Shown here: in pieces, positions 1 through 10,844 of the stretch
How the letters are laid out: the number at the start of each line of letters is the position of its first letter
Position numbering within the stretch: position 1 is the stretch's first letter
Notes under the pieces: generated by a model
What the model was told of the DNA's origin: nothing
The model's input: the letters and a program-made list of their open reading frames with translations, nothing else
The model's database searches: none
Source: Choristoneura fumiferana
Lineage: Eukaryota; Arthropoda; Insecta; Lepidoptera; Tortricidae
Direction: 5' to 3'
Assembly: GCF_025370935.1 (NCBI RefSeq)
Contig: NC_133485.1
Coordinates: 11,868,333 to 11,932,332 of the forward strand
Length of the DNA: 64,000 nucleotides
Position numbers and translations under genes: made by a program

Positions 1-820
1 CCATAGGTTCAGCAGTGGACGTCTTCCGGCTGATAATTAAAATAATGATTTACAGTTCTCTATCTATAGTTTTTATAATCTTCCTGCGTTATTCACTTGA
101 TGGCAAAAACATTTACCTGGTTGAAGTTTATCAGATTTTAAAATACATATACCTACTGTACCTATAGATAGTACTATCCACGAAGACGCGTGATTTTGTC
201 AAAATTAGACATTAATGACATTGTAATAAGAACCACGGCACGCGTCATCGTGAATGGCACTATCTATAGCTGTTATGTCACAAAGAAGCATGTTTGACCC
301 CAACTCATGAGTCACGATAAATGGCATAAAAACAAATGACAATTTTAACCCCTCATACTGCCTGACCTCCATTTAAAATGTGTTAGGACAGGCATTTGCA
401 TCACAATAAGCAAACAGCATCAGGAATTGCGTCAGTCCTTGAGTTTTATTCATCATCATATTACCTACTTCCTTCATCTATTTTTTCTACGTACTTATTT
501 ATGTCTTGGCCACCCATATTCTAACAATAGGTACGAGTACGATACAGTAAAATATTTTTATCGACACCATTTTGTAAGGATGTTTTGTGTCAACAAATCC
601 TTAGAATCACCATTAGCAAATAATAATATTAAATAATACATTAAATAATAAGTTTATTTCAATTATACATTTTCCGTTATACAGTTTCGTTCATTTCATT
701 CACACGAGTTCTTGTGAATCCGAATTTAGGTACGACGAGCGAAGCGAGGAGTGGTTAGTATAAATTGTGACCACAACGCACGAGCGTGCGTGCCGCGGCA
801 GCGGCCGGCGAAGTGCCAGA

Positions 821-1070
821 ACCGATATGGCGGCGTATCATGATATGCCTAGGAATTTCATGATCTGCCTAAACTGACCAAATCATTAAATGGCGGCGTT
901 TCATGATATACCTAGGACTACCATGATCTGCCTAATCGTCACTAGGCAAATCGTTAAACGTTGAGTTTTGAACGATATGGCGGATGTCCCTTAGCCAGTT
1001 CATGAAATGGCGGCGTTTCACGGTATGCCTAGGAATTTCGTGATCTGGCGGATTTTTACGATCGACCGCA
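821..1070 (-). repeat. fragment of the GGCGG/CCTAGG foldback family
   Basis: The segment alternates short words such as ATGGCGGCG, TTTCATGATATGCCTAGG and GATCTGCCTAA, and ends near 1068 with a degenerate terminus (GATCGACCGCAGACAT). The same words in the opposite order and strand occupy the left half of the complete element at 51882-52366. This is therefore a partial inverted copy. Nothing in it is coding. Confidence 0.7.
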
Positions 1071-2427
1071 GACATATACATAAACAAGCGTTTTCACAAT
1101 TTGTCATATTACAGTCGATCTCAAAACAATACTGTAAAGGCTCGATTGTTAATGTGATGGGTCTCTATAAAATAACCAAGCATTTATTGCAATAATAGAA
1201 GCTGGCCATAGAATTTGTGGTGAACCGCAGAATAGGGCTTAATAATAGGTATATACCTACCCATTCGGCGTATAAATAGTAAATATATAACATAAATTTC
1301 GATTTGTGACGTGTAAAGTTAATAGGAGATAACTGCTCCTGCGCCATATTTTATTCAGTTATCATGCGTTTACGTTTGAAACTTATTAGGTCTAGGTAGG
1401 TACTTAACTAAAAAAATAATCAGCACTTTGACCGTTTAAGTCGCCGTCCGCGCACTTGATTTATTATCAAAGATAAGACACGCTTGTTTATTTATAAAAA
1501 ACGTTGACGATCTCTTTGACATCCGCTTGTGCTGTGGGTCTCAACCTCCTTTGCATTTTCCTTCAGGTGCGCGGTATTGCAAATACTGATCATACTCAGA
1601 ACAAAAAACCTGATCGGTATCCACTCAATGCAGGTATGAAGCGGAGGTGAAAGGAGAACAATCTCATATGAGGAAAAGTTGCAAAAGTATTCAGCGGTAC
1701 ATAACAGATCCAAAATTCCTACAGAGTGGCATTAGAGTTCATATAGTAAACATATTCTAAAAGAACTGCTATGAGAAAACGTGGACCTTAATTGAATTTT
1801 CGCAATCTGATAAAAGCTTTATTGAGTCACTAGCCCGACACTCCATCTGTGTAGATTTCGATATTTACACAATACTCCATAGAAATGAGGTTAATGCCCC
1901 GTATTACCCATTTCCGTGGGGTTTTCAAAAAAACCCCTTCAAACTGCAGCTAAATATGAACTAACACCTGTTCACCAAGTTTCACATCTAAAATACTCAT
2001 GGAATAAAATTTTACATAACATACTAAAGCTCTGAATGTCCCGTTGCCAGGGCTTTGTACTGTACATTGCATCCACACCCTATGGTAAGGATGGATGGAA
2101 GTTGCGATATGAACAGTGAAAGCTCAAGTTAAATTGAACATTAGTGACGACAAGTATTTACAAACTATATTGGAAACCCTTATCATAGTCTCCAATCAGT
2201 AGGTACTAAGTCATTAATTCTTTAGCCTATAGGTATTGACAGATCGAATGACGTCAATTCCAGAGAAATACATTTTTAATTACAAACACGGTTACAAAGT
2301 GCCGGGTAAACTCGAAACGTGTCATGAACAAGAATAAAACTTGATCTTCTATGACGATAATGTCGGCGGTATAACCACAGACTAAGTAATAGTACAAGTA
2401 TAACATAAGTATTGCTCGCTATTCCTG

Positions 2428-2640
2428 TTATGAAGCAGCAGTGCTTGCACTGTTGTGTTTCGGCGTGGAAGTAAACAGCCCGTGAAATTACTGGCACTGA
2501 GGTATTCATCTTAAGCCTCTAGGTTGGCAACGCGTCTGCGATACCCCTGGTGTTTCAGATGTTTTATGAAACGTGTGATCTCTTACCATCAGGAGACCCA
2601 CTTGCACGTTTGACCATCCAGTCGAATAAAAAAAATAAAA
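2428..2640 (+). repeat. dispersed retroelement-like 3' end, copy 1
   Basis: A block beginning near AAGCAGCAGTGCTTGCACTG runs through TCTTACCATCAGGAGACCC to CCAGTCGAATAAAA and an A-rich tail. The same block recurs at 3976-4143, as a 3' part at about 20378-20450, and inverted at about 25688-25838. A shared A-rich 3' end suggests a SINE or a LINE 3' end. The family name is not known to me. Confidence 0.6.
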
Positions 2641-3353
2641 AAAAATAAAGCATTATTCGAATCATTCAACATACGTATTATATAGTCGAGGTAAGACCGA
2701 CATGTTTCGAATAAATTCGTGACTGTTCTAATCGTCACGTATCGGCCCCTCCCACAGAATTTGCTCTCAAAATGTTCCCGCAGAAAATATGTATATTGGC
2801 GCAAAAAAGTTAAGGGCTACAATAACTGTAGTCCTCAGGGCACGTGATGGGTTACATTAATTATGTGTAATAAGCTACTTTTAGGTTATAAAAAAAATAA
2901 ATGAAGCTATAAACTTGAAATTGTAGAGTTCTCATAAGTACCGCTAAGCTTACCAAAAAAAAGAATTTCAGGCTTCTACTTTATCCCAGTGCTGCAAGTT
3001 ATCCATTGCAGTGATAGTCGCGTGAAAATACGCCAAAATGGTTCGAGAAAAGATGATACGGCAGCATTACGGCAGTTTGTCTGCGGCAGAACTTGGCAGG
3101 AGCACTTCGTGCCCCATATTTTGAAGATTGATCCCTCACCATCTCTGTCTCGGACCATAATTATGATTAGGTACACATCATACGGTTATTAATTCTAATC
3201 GTCAATAGGATATCATTAGACTGTGTTAGAAAATTCCGCTAATCATAAAATTATCAAGTACCTATCACCTAAGTAGTTTTCCATTAGAACCTAGTAGGTG
3301 ACTTATTGACTATGCTATGATGGAGTTTGTGATATTAATCCCATCAAACACAT

Positions 3354-3975
3354 AAAAACCGGCCAAGAGCGTGTTGGACACGCCCAAAATAGGGTTCCGT
3401 AGCCATTATGAAAAAATAAGTAATATTTTTTTAAGGATTTCGTACTTTATACGGAATCTTCCAAGTTTAGGTATATTTTATACCAGGCTGCTATTTACTC
3501 TTAAACTACTAATAATTCTCAAGCAAAGTTAGCCGTTATAGTTTTACTTGAAAATTTGATATACTTACTACCATTCCGAATTTTTTCAAATTTTATTATT
3601 ATTATTAAAGGGTGCTGGGGACGCTCGATTTTAATGCAAATTTGCACTTTAAAGTTGAATATTTTGCAAACAAATCACTGAATCCCCACCCCATAATGAA
3701 TTTACAATACCTATCCAACGATACCCCACACTACAAGGTTGGATGTGAAAAAAAATCACCCCCACTCTACATCTATGGGGGGTACACTAAAAAAATTTTT
3801 TTTTTGAAATTTTTATTGTACTATTTTGTCGGCATAGTTTACAAACATATTCGTGCAAAATTACAGCTTTCTAGCATTGATAGTCCCTGAGCAAAGCCGC
3901 GAACGGACAGACAGACAGACAGACATGGCGAAACTATAAGGGTTCCGTTTTTGCCATTTTGGCTCCGGAACCCTA
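3354..3975 (+). repeat. dispersed 0.6-kb repeat, copy 1
   Basis: It begins CCGGCCAAGAGCGTGT and passes TAGGGTTCCGTAGCC. It ends with a GACAGACAGACAGACA run followed by GGTTCCGTTTTTGCCATTTTGG. A diverged copy lies in the opposite orientation at 42319-42892, inside the intron of CSP-F. Both copies contain the words ACTACCATTC(C/T)GAATTTTTTC. No ORF is shared, so it looks like a non-autonomous element. Confidence 0.65.
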
Positions 3976-4143
3976 AAAAGCAGCAGTGCTTGCACTGTTG
4001 TGTTTCGGCGTGGAGAGTAAGACAGCCGGTGAAATTACTGACACCTGAGGTATCCCATCTTAAGCCTCTAGGTTGGCATCGCATCTACAATACAGGAGAC
4101 CCACTTGCTCGTTTGCCATCCAGTCCAATAAAAAATAAAAAAT
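3976..4143 (+). repeat. dispersed retroelement-like 3' end, copy 2
   Basis: This is the second copy of the repeat at 2428-2640. It directly abuts the end of the 3354-3975 repeat, so one element probably inserted at or next to the end of the other. It ends in CCAGTCCAATAAAAAATAAA. Confidence 0.6.
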
Positions 4144-5516
4144 GAATAAATTATATTATGTTATAATCTATTTTGATTCTACCTAAACGTTACCGGCTTT
4201 TCAGGCGTTATCTTTTTTTTATTTTTGTCATTTTGTTTGTAGATATTTAGTTACGTAGGTACTTACTCGAACAGGTACTCAAGTATCACTTATTGTAGGT
4301 GTACTACACCTAAGTATTATAATATACCTAGAAGAGATATGCAAATTCACACGTGCGTCAGATCAGATCCAAAGTGCATGCTTTTTTTCAATATTTTTTG
4401 AAAATTATTTGAGAGTTTTGGAGCGAAGTTTTTATCTTACGGTAGTTACGCTGCAGATGATTGGCGAATGAGGATGAAAAAATATTTTAACTAAAAATAA
4501 ATGTATTATTGCTAAATTCGAGACCTAGAGCTCTATACATACATACGTACCTATACCAAATTTAAAGTAAATTCAACTACTGGCAGTAGGTCACAATCAC
4601 TTGCATGAGTTGTAAACATAGAATATAATAATGTGAATAGTAAAGCTAAATAAAACTTTGTAAAAAAAGTGTCCGATATGACATTTTGACACTTTTCTTA
4701 AGAGAAGTCTCTTCGTTCCATTCTTCATACAAACGTAGGTCTCATTTGAAAACTAGGCATTAGAAATAAATGAAATTTTGTAAGTATGGACTAGACGTAA
4801 TTATCTATGCCTGTGGTTTTTCAGATTTTCATATAAATGTGTAATATCAGAATTACAGGAGAAATAGTAAGCTTTTAGCTTATCAGTCGTAAGTGTTATT
4901 ACTAATTAACCATACCCATAATTGCATAATTATTAATACCTTTAAAATTACACTTATAACACTTAACTATTAATGCTTTTGTTTTAATTTGGTGTGAAAT
5001 AATTATTTTCCAAGGCGTTTATATCTCTCTGTTGTGGTGTCCCCAACGCTATACAAGATATTTACAACCTAAGTATTTTATATGTATTAAACCAAACAAA
5101 AACCAAAATCAAAACCTAAATAAAGTTTCCTTAAATATATAGGTACCTACCTTATTTAATTTAAAATATACATTTATGAAATAATACTGATTTAAATTAC
5201 CTTGCTTCTCATTTTGCGTTTAAACAAATACTAAATAAGTTGCGACATTCCAAATCGCAAATATTTTTCCTAAACTTGCTATGAATTCTTGCAAAATTCA
5301 CGATTTTTTAACAATTATAATTAACTCACAAGTTAATGTTATATTAATGATTTGTAGCTGGTTCTAGGCATGGAATTTTATAGACATTACTTACCTATTT
5401 TAATCATTCAAGGAATTAATCATGTATGTACCCAATCGCCGGCCACAAGGCGTGACTTAGGTACGTTTGAACTCAAAACGTCCATGACGTCTTAAAAAGA
5501 TGAAACTCACCAAATA

Positions 5517-5774
5517 TTAATTTAAACACACGTCATACAAAAAAATGGCCGGTAACACTGAGCTATCGTATATTAATGACTGACGTTTCCATGAGACAGT
5601 AAATGGCCCAAAACCGGTTTTCTGTTGTTCGCCGGTGTTAAAGTTGTAATCGGTATAAAAGTCTGCGAGTTCTGTGTGTTGCATCACAAAGTATTCACCA
5701 GGGGTGTCGGCCAGTACTGTCATATACCAAATTAATGTGAGTACCAAACAAATATTAAATTCATTTATTTTCAT
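5517..5774 (-). CDS. unrecognised small ORF with signal-like N-terminus (doubtful)
   Basis: An 85-codon frame starts MKINEFNICLVLTLIWYM and then has a hydrophobic stretch ending near ADTPG, which looks like a signal peptide. The rest includes ELADFYTDYNFNTGEQQ and has only one late cysteine. The ADFYTDYN piece faintly recalls the start of a mature CSP (compare ADFYSSKYDDF in CSP-F), but there is no EIL block and no C-x6-C. It could be a first exon, a decayed CSP exon or chance. I do not assign a function. Confidence 0.25.
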   Translation of the reverse strand: MKINEFNICLVLTLIWYMTVLADTPGEYFVMQHTELADFYTDYNFNTGEQQKTGFGPFTVSWKRQSLIYDSSVLPAIFLYDVCLN

Positions 5775-6358
5775 ACAAAGAGGTAATACTGCTTTTTGGG
5801 CATCTATTTATCTTGAGACAGCTTTGGGAATGTTTTCCATTTAAGATTTTCGTTCTTAATTTTCTTTTGGCAAAGTGCAACGGCAACATTTGCATTATTT
5901 TCAGTTTGTTTTGTTGCTATTTTTCTGTTTTTAATATTTTTTATGAATTATAATGATTTAGATATTCCAATTTTCGTCTAGGAGCGTTATTAAATAACAC
6001 TTATTATTGACGCTGATTGTGAATGTGACGGGTAAATAAATCTAAATCATAAAAAATTAAAGGAATGAAAACAAGTGAATAAAAATCAGTGATTGGCTCT
6101 ATTGTCATAAACAAAATGCCTAAACAAAGAGAGACAGTTAATGGGGGCACCACTGTCTTACCCATAAAATTGACACATTTTTGACGTAGAATACTTCAAT
6201 ATTACAAACAACAATGACAATAAATCCTCTTTATCCATTTTGTACTTTATTTCAGTAATTTATATATATTATATTATACATGTTAGTTTCTCTTTCTTAT
6301 GTCGCAGACGAGAAATATCACGCGTGTTACAATACATTACTGTCGATGACTGATCACA

Positions 6359-6366
6359 TATAAATC
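6359..6366 (+). promoter_or_regulatory. TATA-like box of CSP-A
   Basis: TATAAATC lies about 130 bases upstream of the CSP-A start codon. Transcription would begin around 6388-6392. The leader carries an out-of-frame ATG at 6422, and the tract TTTTTTCCAG just before the CSP-A ATG could be the end of a short 5' UTR intron. Confidence 0.5.
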
Positions 6367-6497
6367 CATAGTCAGGTACGGCCCCGCAATCTAACGAAAC
6401 GTACGATATTTCTCACAGAAAATGGTCCTTTGGTGTGTCCTATTATTTACGTCCTCGGTTTTTGGTCAATCGCTAATCGTCACACGTTTTTTCCAGC

Positions 6498-7496
6498 ATG
6501 AGGAGCTTCATCGTAGTCTGTTTCTTCGCTCTCGCCGCGGTGGCTTACGCCCGTCCCGGCGATCTTTACACCGACAAGTTCGACAATGTCGACTTGGACG
6601 AGATCCTGTCCAACCGTCGCCTCCTCGTGCCATACCTCAACTGTGTTCTTGAGCAGGGCAAGTGCACCGCCGACGGCAAGGAACTGAAATGTATGTATAA
6701 CTTGATAAGATAAAGTAAATTGGCTTTAAAGTGTACAGCCTCCACCGTGAAAATCGTGAAGAGGTCAAAAATATGTGAACACGACACGTATTTACGCGAT
6801 TGATAGCTCGGTTGTATTCAGATGTTCATGAGCACAAATACAACTCCAATAATTATTTAGGATGGTGACTGTATACTGACAGTCATAATATACCTAAGTA
6901 CCTATCTATACATCTGCGTCAAATATATATTTCTTTACATATATACACTATACTATAGGTACCGTCCTCTCTTACATAGTTTCATCAAGATCTTGGTTAC
7001 ATACAATTTTCTGTACAAAACTAAATTGTATTCGGGATGCGGATTATAAGAAAGTCATAATTTGATAGTATTTAAAATTTACGCTATAACTAATAAGTAG
7101 TAGTTTACCTACCTACATACAAAAGTGTTAATGTGTAAATATCTACATACTTACATAAATATGTTTATCCATTGTCTAGTACCCATAACGTAAGCTTTGC
7201 TTATTTTGGGACCAGGCAATTGCTGCCAGTTGTGTCATGATATTTATTGGACATTAATGTCTACGAATGCCACGAAGCTTTATTTATTTTATTATTTTTC
7301 TTTTACAGCCCACATCAGGGAGGCTTTGGAGAACAACTGTGCCAAGTGTACTGAGGCCCAGCGCAAAGGCACTCGTCGTGTGATCGGACATCTCATCAAC
7401 AAGGAGGTAGATTACTGGAACCAACTGTGCGACAAGTACGATCCCGACCGCAAATACGTCGCAAAGTACGAAAAGGACCTGAAAACCGTCGCTTAA
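6498..7496 (+). CDS. chemosensory protein, CSP-A (two coding exons)
   Basis: Exons are 6498-6690 and 7309-7496, joined in phase 1 through donor AAAT|GTATGT and acceptor TTACAG|CC, giving 126 residues. CSPs (OS-D/A10 family) are small secreted six-helix proteins that carry hydrophobic ligands in sensillar lymph or other tissues. Residues 1-18 look like a signal peptide cleaved after AYA. The mature start holds YTDKFDNVDLDEIL. The four family cysteines are C49, C56, C75 and C78 (C-x6-C-x18-C-x2-C). An extra cysteine, C105 (QLCDKYD), is unusual. AATAAA signals are at 7651 and 7708. The closest relative in the window is CSP-B downstream on the same strand. The start is the first ATG in frame after the TTTTTTCCAG tract. 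An ATG at 6422 is in another frame. Confidence 0.93.
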
Positions 7497-9782
7497 ATGA
7501 CTAAGAACTACGCGTCGATGGTCCTAAGCGAGTGAAAATCAGCAAGTAGCTATACATTGACTAGTGTACGTCGTTCTATTTGGTTGAAAGCTTTGTAGCC
7601 CCGCAATTACTCGCTGGTATTTTCTCGCTGAACGTAATCAACGATGCTATAATAAAGCAACGATGTGTTGCTAGAATTGTGATATTGCATACCTAGTGTG
7701 ATTTTGGAATAAATTATTAAATTGTTAGTTTAACTTGTGTGTTTTATATCGTTTTATGAAGCTTACCCTAATGGTCATTATAGTGATATGAGGCGAAACA
7801 TACCTACAGCCTATATGCGTAAAGATAAAAAAAAGAAAAATAAGCAAATGCAAGTGATAATGATAAATACTTAGTTATTTGTTTCCGAGCAGCTAAAAAG
7901 TACACTATTGACATCAAAATCGCTAGATGAAGTTGACATCATAAGCATCGCGGCGCTGTTTAGATTCCCTAAAATATCTGAACGTGATCGATGATGATTG
8001 TCAGTCGCGTAAGATCGTGTTCGGATGTTTTTGACCTCATACAGCCTCAATGTTGATGATGGTGACAGTACCATTGCATGAGAAAGAAAATGTACAGTTA
8101 AGCAGTAGCAGATATAAAAAGTACCTAAATAGTTATGGATAAATATTTTTAATGTGCCTGGCATGAGAGATGGCCTTGAAAAATATACAAAAATACAAAT
8201 GTTGTTACAACATGTAACAAAAATTGGGAAAAGTTCAGTTTTTTGTGATTTTTAAAGATGATGTTTTAATAGTGTTGGCAGAGAGTCCCACGAATGAGTA
8301 AGCTTTTCATTTTTTTTAAATACAACTTTTCACCATCTGTCTAAGTCTTGACTAATTATACCAACTTTTTGCAATAGTACATTGTGCATTAAGGGGCGCA
8401 AGAAGGGGATTACTAACGAGAGTCTTTTAATGACCCGAGTTTGTAATCCCCTTACGGCCCGTGATACACACAATGATTTTCATCACAAAGCGAGGAAAAA
8501 AAAAGCAAAAAAAATTTTTTTTATCCAAACACTTCACACTTCAGCAAAAGCAAGACACTAAGAAAACAACTGAATAAAATATGGCTACCCGCCAATACAG
8601 GGGACTACCTGCTACAAAATTCGAAAATCAAAGTTCGTATCGTACCGTCTCTCTCACTCTCATATTAAATAATATTGACGTCAGGAAAACGATATGAGCT
8701 TCGATTTTCGAACTTCGTGGTAGCCCCCCTGATTGACACTTTTTTCGAGCCGTCAACCATAGATAATACTAAGAACCGTGTTTAGTTTAGAATTCGAATG
8801 GTCTTACGGCCAGATTATTATTTATTGCAAGACAATTTGATTTAAATTTAAAATATAAAAAAAACGAAGTTTCATGAAGCGCGGAAAATTTTTATGGTGT
8901 AAAATTAGGTTCCTTATAGCTAAGTTTTAAATATGTAAATAAAACGATGGCTGACTTGAAACCTCTTTAGTCTGAAATGACGTACCTACCTACTAGCTTT
9001 TTAAAACTAAAGTCATAACTCCCTTGGGGAGGAAAACTATACGTAAATCCATAATTCCCGCGGGAACTATTGAGACCATTGGCCTTTGGTTTGCAGGCAT
9101 GGAATAATGTTATTGACGAGCAAGTGTGATGAAAAAAATATTTTCATGTGTATTTAAAAATTCAAGGATCGATTTCCTCACTGCGGTCTAATCTCATAGA
9201 TAGCTCTGTTTTTTTTTAATGTAGACATCATAATTAAAGAGTGTATACATTTTTCTATTGCCTCAAATATCAAGTTTAAAATGTCTGCCACCTCTCCGCA
9301 GTTAGCACCTGAAAATTCAGACCTTGCGGCAGGCCAAGTGACAGCAATTTATTTCTCTCAGTTAATTGCATTCATCTCTTCTGGCAATCCATGGCACTTC
9401 ATTCCATTCGAACAAATTAATACAATTTAAAAAATATTAACTATCATATGAAAAACATAAAAATGCGTCAAAATCAATAATACGAGTACCAAAATAAAAA
9501 TACCAAAATCAAACAATGCATATGGTAAACGGATAAGGACCACTTATCTACCTCTTGTGCTGAACAGCCTTCCCAGGCGTGTCCTAAATAATGTAGGTAG
9601 AGAAACCAAATTAAGAGGGCACTAAATATTGTCATAAAATAAGTAAATACACATATAAACAAATGACATATATCTGTTATAAACGATAAATGTTTAAAAT
9701 AATATAGTCAAACAAAGCTATATTTGCTTTATCTTATGCACATCAGTGCATAAAATAAAGTAAATAATAAAGTAGTATTATA
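7497..9782. other. intergenic gap after CSP-A
   Basis: It contains the CSP-A 3' UTR with polyadenylation signals to about 7740, a hairpin around 8390-8470 (GGGGATTACTAACG pairing with GTAATCCCC), and a foldback element at 8600-8731. The rest is AT-rich and I see no gene. Confidence 0.55.
8600..8731. repeat. CTACTACGAA-type foldback MITE, copy 1
   Basis: The ends are inverted (GGGGACTACCTGCTAC against GTGGTAGCCCCCC), and the interior carries GTTCGTATCGTACCGTC. Four other copies lie at 19139-19260, 28669-28800, 54038-54158 and 59311-59435. All are about 120-135 bases long and near-palindromic, with no coding capacity. Confidence 0.7.
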
Positions 9783-9950
9783 AGGGTGACACTCTTTCCC
9801 GGCCCGGATAACACCGACATGGATATACCGGCCCTGTTTTTTGTGTACACGCCCATAGAAACTGACAGGAGCTTCTATGGGCGTGTACCACGAAAAACAG
9901 GGTCGGTATTTCCATCCCGGTATTATCCGGGCCGGGAAAGAGTGTCACCC
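9783..9950. mobile_element. hAT-like MITE, copy 1
   Basis: The inverted ends match over 28 bases, starting GGGTGACACTCTTTCCC on the left and ending GGGAAAGAGTGTCACCC on the right. The flanks repeat GTATTATA at 9775-9782 and 9951-9958. An 8-base target duplication is the usual signature of hAT-type transposition. A second copy at 48698-48863 has its own different 8-base duplication. There is no transposase, so this is a non-autonomous element. Confidence 0.75.
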
Positions 9951-10034
9951 GTATTATACTCTGATCCCCTATTTATAATAGGGGCTCCCCCTCTGAACTC
10001 CTGAGTTACAATAATCTTAAATAATAAAGATTTC
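9921..10034 (+). repeat. left copy of a 114-base direct repeat flanking an RTE-like insertion
   Basis: It starts TATTATCCGGGCCGGG and ends AATAAAGATTTC, and I read it as identical to 10731-10844. It includes the 3' end of the hAT-like MITE plus its right flank. It is best read as a long target-site duplication made when the retroelement at 10035-10730 inserted. Confidence 0.7.
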
Positions 10035-10730
10035 GCTAAAAGAAATATTTAAAAACGAGACAATTCCCATGCATGTGAAAAGTAAACTGTACAACTCGTG
10101 TATACTTACATGCCTCACTTATGGGTGTCAAACTTGGCCTTGTACAAGCAAAATCAGTCAGAAACTAATAACCTGCCAACGCAGTATGGAACGTAGTATG
10201 CTAAGTATAAGGCTAAGTGACAGGTGTAAGTCATCAACAATAAGGAAAAGGACAAAAGTTAGCGATGTACTACTAAAAATAAAACGTCTCAAGTGGTCAT
10301 GGACTGGACACATTATCAGAACAAATAGAGAAAAATGGACGAAGGACGTAATGGAATGGTATCCTAGGAATGGAAAAAGACGAAAAGGAAGGCCAATAAA
10401 AAGATGGGAAGATGACTTACCAAAAGGATGGAGAAGATTAGCCCATGACAGGGAAGAGTGGAAGAAACTAGGGGAGGCCTATGCCCAAGGACAACCTGAC
10501 CAATAAAATGGTTGCCGAATACATATTTACATAAAATTAAAGTGGGGAGTAGAGTACTGGATAGATGATGAAAAATTTGTCTAGACTTTGCCCCCCTGAC
10601 TAACTACCTATCTAACTATTACTACTACTAGTTATTTTTAAATTTTTTGTACATTAGTTTATAAGCTTAATTTATACCTACTACTTTTTTTTTGGTCAGA
10701 GAATAAAGGCTTTATTATTATTATTATTAT
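10035..10730 (+). mobile_element. 5'-truncated RTE-like LINE with TTA-repeat tail
   Basis: It holds the C-terminal end of a reverse transcriptase ORF, a 3' UTR of about 200 bases with AATAAA near 10701, and a (TTA)n tail running to about 10735. The 5' end is missing. The 114-base direct repeat on both sides (9921-10034, 10731-10844) supports insertion by target-primed reverse transcription. A microsatellite tail instead of poly(A) is typical of RTE-clade elements. That clade assignment is by protein style only. Confidence 0.65.
10069..10506 (+). pseudogene. C-terminal fragment of a LINE reverse transcriptase
   Basis: 145 codons are open, and the frame continues upstream of the ATG to the truncation point (KNETIP before MHVKSKL), so the ATG is not a real start. 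The residues LYNSCILTCLTYGCQTW match the end of the RT thumb region. KWSWTGHIIR and GRPIKRWEDDL are the basic C-terminal motifs usual in RTE and related LINEs, followed by W..LAHDREEWKKL. The catalytic RT motifs lie in the missing part, so the fragment is non-functional. Confidence 0.75.
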
Positions 10731-10844
10731 TATTATCCGGGCCGGGAAAGAGTGTCACCCGTATTATACTCTGATCCCCTATTTATAATAGGGGCTCCCC
10801 CTCTGAACTCCTGAGTTACAATAATCTTAAATAATAAAGATTTC
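10731..10844 (+). repeat. right copy of the 114-base direct repeat
   Basis: Identical by eye to 9921-10034. The sequences diverge immediately after TTTC (GCTAAA on the left copy, TAAGTA on the right), which fixes the repeat boundary. Confidence 0.7.

Larger units (their letters stand above)
1..5516. other. intergenic repeat-rich stretch, no gene seen
   Basis: I see no convincing gene here. The open frames are short, lack family motifs and mostly overlap repeats. The stretch holds a foldback fragment near 821-1070, two copies of a repeat ending in a CCATCCAGTC-type motif (about 2428-2640 and 3976-4143), and a dispersed repeat at about 3354-3975. The remainder is AT-rich sequence with no structure I can assign. 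Confidence 0.6.
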
